Source: Korarchaeum sp964519515 (lineage in GTDB: Archaea > Korarchaeota > Korarchaeia > Korarchaeales > Korarchaeaceae). Taken from it: 7,840 nucleotides of DNA. The position numbers and the translations under genes are program-made. Where the stretch lies: positions 1 to 7,840 of the forward strand of contig CAZFIJ010000074.1 of NCBI GenBank assembly GCA_964519515.1, in the 5' to 3' direction. The stretch's first letter is position 1; the number at the start of each line of letters is the position of its first letter. The notes below the pieces were generated by a model, which was not told where the DNA came from, searched no databases, and worked only from the letters and a program-made list of their open reading frames with translations. Shown one piece after another: positions 1-4,248 of this stretch.

Positions 1-341
1 AGAGCGCGAGAGCCGATCTCAATAGAGGGGATCATGATTTAGTGCTCTTTCATGTCGAACAATTCCTACAGCTATATTTGAAGCACTTGATCTATAAGAA
101 GGTCGGGGATTATCCAAAAACTCACTCATTAATAAGGTTAATTAAGATTATAATTGAAGTATATAATGATGAAAAAATAAAAGAATTTTATGAAAGATAC
201 TTAGAAACTCTCTACCTATTAGAGGAGGCTTATATAAGCTCAAGATACCTACCGAGGGATTATGATGAGGAGATAGCTGAGAGGATCCTCAATTTCGCTG
301 AGATTGCTAAGGAGGTGCTCGAATGGTTGGAAGGGATCTGA
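1..341 (+). CDS. hepT: HEPN-domain protein of a HEPN-MNT toxin-antitoxin pair (5' end cut by window)
   Basis: The reading frame is open from base 3 with no stop before the window edge, giving 112 visible codons. The internal GTG at 42 is therefore probably not the real start, and about 30 N-terminal residues lie outside. Visible signs of the family are an all-helical composition and the HEPN core FHVEQFLQLYLK followed by GDYPKTHSL, a pattern common in archaeal HEPN proteins. Family role: the HEPN protein is usually the RNase toxin, kept silent by the MNT nucleotidyltransferase encoded next door. Its last codons overlap mntA by 19 bases, so the two are translationally coupled. Odd points: the usual Rx4-6H RNase motif is not visible in the C-terminal half, where the matching region reads SRYLPRDY, and bases 120-235 are much richer in A and T than neighbouring genes, which fits horizontal gain. 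The HEPN call is firm; RNase activity is unproven. Confidence 0.82.
   Translation, partial: SARADLNRGDHDLVLFHVEQFLQLYLKHLIYKKVGDYPKTHSLIRLIKIIIEVYNDEKIKEFYERYLETLYLLEEAYISSRYLPRDYDEEIAERILNFAEIAKEVLEWLEGI
311..317 (+). promoter_or_regulatory. Shine-Dalgarno site of mntA inside the HEPN gene
   Basis: GGAGGTG lies five bases ahead of the ATG at 323 and within the last codons of the HEPN gene. It fixes the mntA start and supports coupled translation of the two genes. Confidence 0.75.
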
Positions 342-673
342 TAGAACTCGAGCTCGAGCTCCAGAGAGACTTTAAAAAGTACTATGAGGACCCTCTGAGC
401 TACTTGAGGATCATTAAGGATTTAGTGAAGAGGAAGGACCCATCTGCGAGGGTCTTCCTCTTCGGAAGTATCGTTAAGGGGACGCTTAGGCCTGATAGTG
501 ATATAGATGTGCTAATAGTGACGGAATTAGCTGAGGACGTTGGGAGGAGGCTCTCTCTCAGAGTGGAGATAGCGAGAGAGATCGGCGTTAATACTCCCTT
601 CGAGATCCATATAGTGAGCCCGGAGGAGTATAAATGGTATGAGAGATTCATAGATAGATGTATTGAGGTTTAG
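323..673 (+). CDS. mntA: MNT-type nucleotidyltransferase, antitoxin of the HEPN-MNT pair
   Basis: This 116-residue protein belongs to the minimal nucleotidyltransferases of the polymerase-beta superfamily. The signature GS-x10-DxD is perfect: G48-S49, then D60 and D62 (FLFGSIVKGTLRPDSDIDV). The third catalytic acid is probably E94 in FEIHIV. Residues 1-40 form a helical N-terminal extension. In studied HEPN-MNT systems the MNT enzyme silences the HEPN toxin by transferring AMP units to a tyrosine. Here the catalytic residues look intact, but the usual tyrosine-bearing motif of the partner is not obvious, so the mechanism may differ. The ATG at 323 is chosen because of the GGAGGTG five bases upstream. 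The gene overlaps the HEPN gene by 19 bases and is the last gene of the plus-strand unit. Confidence 0.9.
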   Translation: MVGRDLIELELELQRDFKKYYEDPLSYLRIIKDLVKRKDPSARVFLFGSIVKGTLRPDSDIDVLIVTELAEDVGRRLSLRVEIAREIGVNTPFEIHIVSPEEYKWYERFIDRCIEV

Positions 674-730
674 TGAGTTCGATAATCAATTTGCTAACTC
701 AGGTCCTTCAGTCGGAGTGAGTTTTCGATA
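672..730 (+). repeat. Imperfect short direct repeat after mntA
   Basis: AGTGAGTTCGATA (672-684) recurs as AGTGAGTTTTCGATA (716-730), with two extra T bases. The first copy begins in the mntA stop codon. It may be the trace of a small duplication. No function can be assigned, and chance cannot be excluded in so short a match. Confidence 0.35.
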
Positions 731-734
731 TATT

Positions 735-777
735 GAGAAGCTACTTAAGGCATTCTGAAAACCAGAGGAAGCTTCTC
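735..777. repeat. Inverted repeat between convergent TA units
   Basis: GAGAAGCT (735-742) is matched by its reverse complement AGCTTCTC (770-777), with 27 bases between. It lies in the 110-bp gap between the ends of mntA (plus strand) and the downstream UPF0175-like gene (minus strand). The position would suit a bidirectional terminator, but the loop is long and no T-run follows on either strand, so this is a weak call. Confidence 0.3.
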
Positions 778-783
778 GAATCT

Positions 784-1029
784 TCAACCCGTCCAAACTT
801 TAGCTCTCCTCAATAAATCTATGAACTCGTCAAGCGGGATGTTAGCGATATGCTGAGCCTCTCTGAAGTCCCCTACCTCTATGTAAACTTCTACCGCTTC
901 TCTGAGCTTAGGAGGCAAGCTACTTATGTAATCCCAATCAGCCTCCCTCCTCCTAAGTTCCCTGAGCTCCTCATCTATTAACTCCCACTCCTTGATTAAA
1001 TCACTCAATTCCGAATTCTCTTGCAACAA
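784..1029 (-). CDS. UPF0175-like antitoxin, second copy, downstream of the PIN toxin
   Basis: This 81-residue protein has a charged helical N-terminal half (ELIDEELRELRRREADWDYI) and a C-terminal stretch (LREAVEVYIEVGDFREAQHIANIPLDEF) that fits the helix-turn-helix pattern of UPF0175-type antitoxins, known partners of DUF3368 PIN toxins. Residues 14-51 are almost identical to the other antitoxin of this locus because the DNA itself is repeated; the last 30 residues are only loosely similar. The TTG start at 1029 is preferred because a strong GGAGGTGA lies just ahead of it, inside the end of the PIN gene. An alternative is the TTG six codons later. The start overlaps the PIN gene by 29 bases. 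No toxin gene follows before mntA ends on the other strand, so it either serves the upstream PIN toxin or is an orphan left by deletion. Confidence 0.72.
   Translation of the reverse strand: MLQENSELSDLIKEWELIDEELRELRRREADWDYISSLPPKLREAVEVYIEVGDFREAQHIANIPLDEFIDLLRRAKVWTG
877..992. repeat. 116-bp direct repeat, copy 1
   Basis: Bases 877-992 match 1636-1751 at 115 of 116 positions; the only difference is A922 against C1681. The offset is 759 bases, a multiple of three. The repeat lies inside the downstream antitoxin gene and codes for its N-terminal half. Similarity stops abruptly at both edges. Near-identity even at silent positions means a recent duplication or gene conversion. Confidence 0.95.
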
Positions 1030-1549
1030 CTCTCACCTCCAAGGGGGAGAAGGAGTGATTCGAGTCCCTCTCATACTCCTCGACCAATTCGAGGAAACTC
1101 ATCCCTGAGAATAAGCCTCTCATATACATATAAGCCAGTAATCTGAGGGAATTCAGGACGATAGCTGGTGAGAACTTCTCTCTCATGAGCCAGTACGCCC
1201 TAATTATCCCCCTATTCTCGGTCAGCACAGCTGAACCTAAACGTCTAGCTAGGGTAACGCATAAAGCCTCTGGAGGATCTATCCTCGGGATCCTGGGGTC
1301 CCTCCTAGCATCTAATATCAAGCTCACTGCTTCCTCCTCTAGCTCCTTGGAGTGAGGGTAGACAGTGAGCCAACCCTCTAGGATGAGCTCCCTCAAAGTT
1401 CTTAGTGGCTTCTCAGTGATTACCTCTCTGAGAGTGATCTCAGGCATGAAGCCCATGCTAAAGATCTCTCTGATTAGATGCCTCCTTCTCCAGCGGGACC
1501 AATCTATTACGAAGCAAGCATCGAGCACGCAAGTCGATGGTAGGCTCAA
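1001..1549 (-). CDS. PIN-domain ribonuclease toxin, DUF3368-like
   Basis: This 182-residue protein starts with CVLDACFVIDW (D10), followed by a second acid near E42 (REVITE), then DPPEALCVTLARRLGSAVLTENRG, which supplies D91 or E94 and E111. The layout, with an acid-P-E-A helix, an LTEN strand end and a C-terminal tail NSLRLLAYMYMRGLF, fits the DUF3368 type of PIN-like toxins. PIN toxins are metal-dependent RNases held inactive by a co-encoded antitoxin. The usual paired aspartates near 111-112 are replaced by E-N, so catalysis needs checking. The TTG start at 1549 overlaps the stop of the upstream antitoxin in a TTGA, and there is no convincing Shine-Dalgarno site, which suggests coupled translation. 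The gene is sandwiched between two paralogous antitoxins. The PIN call is firm; the subfamily is inferred partly from the partner genes. Confidence 0.78.
   Translation of the reverse strand: MSLPSTCVLDACFVIDWSRWRRRHLIREIFSMGFMPEITLREVITEKPLRTLRELILEGWLTVYPHSKELEEEAVSLILDARRDPRIPRIDPPEALCVTLARRLGSAVLTENRGIIRAYWLMREKFSPAIVLNSLRLLAYMYMRGLFSGMSFLELVEEYERDSNHSFSPLEVRVVAREFGIE
1033..1040 (-). promoter_or_regulatory. Shine-Dalgarno site of the downstream antitoxin
   Basis: On the minus strand GGAGGTGA ends three bases before the TTG at 1029, inside the last codons of the PIN gene. It is the main reason for taking this rare start codon. Confidence 0.65.
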
Positions 1550-1761
1550 TGGAGGATCCCAGCCCTTATCCTGATCTCATTGAACTCATCAGCTGTCATC
1601 CCAGCTATCTTAGCTGATATCCAGAGGTCTCCAGTCTCTATGTAAACTTCTACCGCTTCTCTGAGCTTAGGAGGCAAGCTCCTTATGTAATCCCAATCAG
1701 CCTCCCTCCTCCTAAGTTCCCTGAGCTCCTCATCTATTAACTCCCACTCCTCTAGGGGCAT
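1546..1761 (-). CDS. UPF0175-like antitoxin, first copy, upstream of the PIN toxin
   Basis: This 71-residue protein is the likely partner of the PIN toxin. Its N-terminal half (EEWELIDEELRELRRREADW) is coded by the 116-bp repeat shared with the downstream copy. The C-terminal half, ETGDLWISAKIAGMTADEFNEI, fits the UPF0175 helix-turn-helix, where a short G-D step is followed by an A-x-x-A-G turn. Family knowledge: such antitoxins bind both their toxin and their own promoter. The ATG at 1761 lies 26 bases from the centre of a TTTAAAA box, so the mRNA is probably leaderless, and this is the first gene of the three-gene minus-strand unit. Its stop overlaps the PIN start by four bases. The UPF0175 assignment rests on pattern memory rather than a profile search. 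Confidence 0.75.
   Translation of the reverse strand: MPLEEWELIDEELRELRRREADWDYIRSLPPKLREAVEVYIETGDLWISAKIAGMTADEFNEIRIRAGILH
1636..1751. repeat. 116-bp direct repeat, copy 2
   Basis: This is the partner of 877-992, in the same orientation and the same reading frame. It lies in the upstream antitoxin gene. The single difference changes S to R in the YISSLPP/YIRSLPP stretch. The PIN gene lies between the two copies. Confidence 0.95.
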
Positions 1762-1773
1762 CCACTCATAGGT

Positions 1774-1797
1774 ACTTCCTCCCTTTTAAACTTCCTC
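1774..1797 (-). promoter_or_regulatory. Promoter and possible operator of the antitoxin-PIN-antitoxin unit
   Basis: On the minus strand a TTTAAAA box (1790-1784) sits 26 bases from the ATG at 1761, the spacing expected for a leaderless archaeal transcript. It is bracketed by two copies of GAGGAAGT (1797-1790 and 1781-1774), 16 bases apart. The upstream copy occupies the purine-rich BRE position. The pair could be an antitoxin binding site; this is inference from position only. Confidence 0.6.
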
Positions 1798-1885
1798 AAC
1801 TTGTTATTGTAGCGGAGAGGATGAAGTATAGTTCGCGATGTCCACACACTTCTATTTTCTCTAGAGTTTTACGGAATACCTCCAG

Positions 1886-1894
1886 TAAAAAGAG
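1886..1894 (-). terminator. Possible T-rich terminator of vapBC
   Basis: Reading on the minus strand, CTCTTTTTA begins two bases after the vapC stop codon. Archaeal termination often occurs at short T-runs, but five T bases is a minimal signal and no hairpin precedes it. Confidence 0.3.
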
Positions 1895-1896
1895 TA

Positions 1897-2331
1897 CTAA
1901 TGGATCAACTCTTCAGTTGAAAGGATCTCTACTTTCCTCCCTAATATATTTATAACTAAGTCCTCTTCCTCTCGAACCCTTCTCCTGAGCTTTTCATCAT
2001 CCGTCATGAGCTGGGCATCGAGCTCCCGTGATGCGACCAGATATGATGAATCATAGTAGGTTATCCTGAGCTTATGCGCTAACTTTAATATAAGTGTTGT
2101 ATTTTCAGGCGAGATTATATTTAAAATTTTATACAAAGAAGTCATCAGTTCAAGTGTCGAAAGGGCTTCCTCGATGGATATCCTGTTTAGAAGAACGGAT
2201 TCCCTCCAGAGCGCATTTCCGATCTCATATGGAGTGAGCGTTAGTATAAAGTTCCCCTTGAGGTGATCAAGTGAGTCTGGCCCAAGAGACCTAATTATAT
2301 TCAATAGAGCTGATGCATCGAATACTATCAT
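1897..2331 (-). CDS. vapC: VapC PIN-domain ribonuclease toxin
   Basis: This 144-residue protein is a standard archaeal VapC. The acidic centre is complete: D5 in MIVFDASALL, E36 in TPYEIGNALW, D94 in TYYDSSYLVA and D111-D112 in LMTDDEKL. Family members are magnesium-dependent RNases that cut tRNA, rRNA or mRNA and are blocked by VapB. The start overlaps the vapB stop by four bases (ATGA), typical of coupled translation. Length and motif spacing are normal and nothing looks broken. It differs clearly from the other PIN protein of this window, which lacks the paired aspartates, so the two modules are unlikely to be recent copies of each other. Confidence 0.93.
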   Translation of the reverse strand: MIVFDASALLNIIRSLGPDSLDHLKGNFILTLTPYEIGNALWRESVLLNRISIEEALSTLELMTSLYKILNIISPENTTLILKLAHKLRITYYDSSYLVASRELDAQLMTDDEKLRRRVREEEDLVINILGRKVEILSTEELIH

Positions 2332-2555
2332 CTCTCTTCACGACTCGCTCTCACAGCGTCAACTATCTCCTCCGGTGGAATCTTCCTGAGGGTAGTTTGA
2401 GCTTTAGCTAACATTTTCCTTATCTCTTCCTCCTCCCTTCTCCTCACCTCCTCCTCCAGGGCCCTCTTGATGACACTACTAATTGGAATTCTGTAATTCT
2501 TCAACTTCTTGTAGAACTCTCTCCTCACCTTCGCAGATACTGTCACATACTCCAT
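2328..2555 (-). CDS. vapB: VapB antitoxin
   Basis: This 75-residue protein begins with YVTVSAKVRREFYKKLKNY, a beta strand and helix of the ribbon-helix-helix DNA-binding type, followed by a highly charged helix (ALEEEVRRREEEEIRKML) and a C-terminal segment IPPEEIVDAVRASREER that probably wraps VapC. This is the usual layout of archaeal VapB. It is expected to neutralise VapC and to repress its own promoter as part of the complex. The ATG at 2555 lies about 28 bases from a TTTTATATA box, consistent with a leaderless message. The gene ends in a four-base overlap with vapC. Confidence 0.88.
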   Translation of the reverse strand: MEYVTVSAKVRREFYKKLKNYRIPISSVIKRALEEEVRRREEEEIRKMLAKAQTTLRKIPPEEIVDAVRASREER

Positions 2556-2560
2556 ATGAT

Positions 2561-2595
2561 GTAGTATATAATATGTTGTATATAAAAATTACTAC
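2561..2595 (-). promoter_or_regulatory. vapBC promoter with candidate operator repeats
   Basis: A TATA box reads TTTTATATAC on the minus strand (2587-2578), centred about 28 bases before the vapB ATG. Overlapping it, on the plus strand, GTAGTATATAA (2561-2571) and GTTGTATATAA (2575-2585) form a direct repeat with one mismatch and a 14-base period. GTAGTA (2561-2566) also has its reverse complement TACTAC at 2590-2595. Either arrangement could be the VapBC binding site; the sequence cannot tell which. Confidence 0.5.
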
Positions 2596-2773
2596 AGATG
2601 GTAAGGGTAGGGGCACAGCATACTGGCTCGAAGTTCATGGGGGATTGAAAGGAGGAGCTGGATGATCTCTACCACAGAGTATTACTAAAGCCTAACTTCA
2701 GAGGGCTCATCATCCGCACATATCGGCGAAATATAGGGGGAACTGAAGGGGGAGATAGATCGCTCTACTAATC
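2596..2773. other. Intergenic stretch with no recognisable gene
   Basis: Between the vapBC promoter and the end of cofE I find no RNA gene or convincing coding frame. The plus strand is rich in G-runs. A good Shine-Dalgarno (AAAGGAGG, 2648-2655) precedes an ATG at 2662, but that frame stops after eight codons. A second plus frame stays open for about 36 codons (2649-2768), without a normal start. This may be the decayed remnant of a small gene at the island border. Confidence 0.4.
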
Positions 2774-3535
2774 TTATGGGCCCCTGGACGTTTTAAGCAA
2801 GCAGTCATACATAGGCCTGAAGTATGCGCATCTATCAGCGCTTATCTTCAGCTCCTCGGGATCGAAATCCCCGAACTCAACAGGGGCTCCCCTTATTATC
2901 ACGAAAGGTATCAGATCGTCCCCCTCACCCATTAGAAGATGAGCAGCCGATGCTAGATCATCAGCCACGTTGAGAGTGGTCACTAATATCCTCTTCCCAT
3001 AAGCGTCGCTCTTCCCCCTGTAATCCCTTATCCCCCTGAAGCCAGCTATCCCTAGGGCGAATCCAGTAGTCCCCATCCTGAGTGGGGAGAGCCTGCTATC
3101 GACTATTATGACCCCCACTATCTTACCGGTCCTTCTAGCTATCTCATCCCTTATCCTCCTAGCCTCTAAGTTCGGATCCTCCGGCCATAAGGCTGCGAAG
3201 CCATTAGGGGCATTCTTATGATCTATCCCGGCATTAGCAACTAATATACCATCTTTCACAGTCAATATAGTCCTCTCAGCAGTCCCCAAAACGAGATCAG
3301 AGTTCCTTATGACGAGCTCAGCGAAACCGGGCTCTAGACCGGATTCCTCAGCTAGCCTCATGGCTTCCTCAGAGGGCTCTATGTCGTAACTCACGAACCT
3401 CCCCTTGCTAGCAGCTAAAGCTTTATCGGCTACAGCTATTATATCTAGGTCCAGAGGATCATAGAGAGCGAGGAGCAAGCTGACTATATCGTCCCCCTCG
3501 ACTATCTTACGGGTCCTTATAGCGATGAGCTCCAT
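2774..3535 (-). CDS. cofE: CofE-family gamma-glutamyl ligase (coenzyme F420-0:L-glutamate ligase or folate-type ligase)
   Basis: This 253-residue protein has the marks of the CofE family: the GDD near the N-terminus (14-16), VANAGIDHKNAPNG (99-112), WPEDPNLEARRIR (117-129), GVIIVDSRLSPLRMGTTG (141-158), DYRGKSDAYGK (171-181), then ADDLASAAHLLMGE (191-204) and PFVIIRG (210-216). CofE adds glutamate to F420-0 in a GTP-dependent reaction. The K-N-A-P variant after NAGID is, as I recall, typical of crenarchaeal members. The ATG at 3535 is chosen over the GTG at 3556 because MELIAIRT aligns with the usual family start and GGAGGT lies six bases ahead. It overlaps mptE by 19 bases, so it is translated together with a pterin enzyme. 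A folate-type glutamylation role is possible, since CofE relatives replace FolC in Chlamydia. The family is certain; the substrate is open. Confidence 0.9.
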   Translation of the reverse strand: MELIAIRTRKIVEGDDIVSLLLALYDPLDLDIIAVADKALAASKGRFVSYDIEPSEEAMRLAEESGLEPGFAELVIRNSDLVLGTAERTILTVKDGILVANAGIDHKNAPNGFAALWPEDPNLEARRIRDEIARRTGKIVGVIIVDSRLSPLRMGTTGFALGIAGFRGIRDYRGKSDAYGKRILVTTLNVADDLASAAHLLMGEGDDLIPFVIIRGAPVEFGDFDPEELKISADRCAYFRPMYDCLLKTSRGP

Positions 3536-4197
3536 CCTCCTACCTCCAGTGGACACCCTATCTCAATAGATAACTTCAGTAACTCCCTAGCTATCTTCAG
3601 TTTCTCCATCTTCCTCCTTATATCCTTGCCAGCTGCGATATCGTACTCACTCACAGCCTCGAAGTCCATACCTGCTAGCCTTATTGACTTAGCACCGCAC
3701 ATGCAAGCTAAGAAGACAGATCTATCACCATCAGTGAAGCCCCCGAAGTTATGCACTCTCTCCGTGGGTTCTACTTGTGTGGTCGCTACTAATTCCTCAA
3801 TGCGGGGGACGAACTTAAGCAACCTCTCCACGTTGTCGCCATGGGCATGCAAGACCTTGATAGAGCTCATCGATAGTATGTCGGGAGGGCCATCTAAATC
3901 GCTCACTATGACGTCAGGCTCCCTCCCGAATAGCTTCAAGTATTTCAGTGAAGCTGCATCAGCTGTTATCACTACACCATCGAAATCGAACCCTCTACTC
4001 AAAGAAGGGCCGTTCCCCACGACTAAAACGTCCTCACCCTTTATCAAATCTTCTAGCTCCTCAGATAAGTCCTTCTTCCCTATCATGAGGGAGTCCATGA
4101 TTCTAGTAGCTCTTCTATCCTCTTCAACATCTAGTTTCAACCTCTCAGCTATTCTGAAGTAGATAGGCATCCAGAATCCTAGATCAATCTCCCTCAC
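3517..4197 (-). CDS. mptE: 6-hydroxymethyl-7,8-dihydropterin pyrophosphokinase MptE
   Basis: This 226-residue protein is the archaeal MptE (DUF115 type), which transfers diphosphate from ATP to 6-hydroxymethyl-7,8-dihydropterin, replacing bacterial FolK. Visible motifs in order: VVGNGPSL (59-66), TADAA (78-82), VSDLDG (98-103), HAHGDN (117-122), GGFTDGDRS (152-160) and LAGMDFE (174-180). The N-terminal 50 residues form a helical cap. Length is normal. The start is a GTG at 4197, placed about 24 bases from the centre of a TTATTTAAA box, so the message is probably leaderless. It is the first gene of the mptE-cofE unit and is divergent from folP, whose product uses the diphosphate made by MptE. 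The assignment rests on several diagnostic motifs. Confidence 0.93.
   Translation of the reverse strand: MREIDLGFWMPIYFRIAERLKLDVEEDRRATRIMDSLMIGKKDLSEELEDLIKGEDVLVVGNGPSLSRGFDFDGVVITADAASLKYLKLFGREPDVIVSDLDGPPDILSMSSIKVLHAHGDNVERLLKFVPRIEELVATTQVEPTERVHNFGGFTDGDRSVFLACMCGAKSIRLAGMDFEAVSEYDIAAGKDIRRKMEKLKIARELLKLSIEIGCPLEVGGWSSSL
3536..3547 (-). promoter_or_regulatory. Double Shine-Dalgarno site of cofE
   Basis: GGAGGT (3547-3542) followed directly by AGGAGG (3541-3536) precedes the ATG at 3535 and lies within the last codons of mptE (E-V-G-G-W). The first element has a six-base spacing to the ATG. It decides the cofE start and supports coupling to mptE. Confidence 0.75.
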
Positions 4198-4216
4198 AAC
4201 CGCTAATTGAAGTCAC

Positions 4217-4225
4217 TTTAAATAA
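4217..4225. promoter_or_regulatory. Single TATA element that may serve both mptE and folP
   Basis: TTTAAATAA on the plus strand reads TTATTTAAA on the minus strand. Its centre lies about 28 bases before the folP ATG (4249) and about 24 bases before the mptE GTG (4197). No second good TATA box exists in the 51-bp gap, so one element probably directs two leaderless divergent transcripts. Confidence 0.6.
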
Positions 4226-4248
4226 GCGTCACTCAGCTCGAGGGGGAG

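Noticed and set aside
261..301. C/D box small RNA: ATGATGA followed by two CTGA elements
   Set aside because: Only 8 bases separate the C and first D-like box, there is no C' box, and the stretch is inside the HEPN coding region.
42..341. GTG at 42 as the start of the HEPN gene
   Set aside because: The frame stays open to the window edge and the residues ahead of it (RADLNRGDHD) fit the first HEPN helix, so the gene begins outside.
2662..2688. Eight-codon reading frame after a strong Shine-Dalgarno
   Set aside because: It is too short to support as a gene, and no downstream gene exists on that strand for it to act as a leader.
3535..3556. GTG at 3556 as the cofE start, adding seven residues
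   Set aside because: The ATG at 3535 gives the usual family N-terminus and has a double Shine-Dalgarno directly upstream; the GTG has none.
3626..4162. 178-codon plus-strand frame inside mptE
   Set aside because: It is serine/threonine-rich with no family signs, and mptE on the other strand has all diagnostic motifs.
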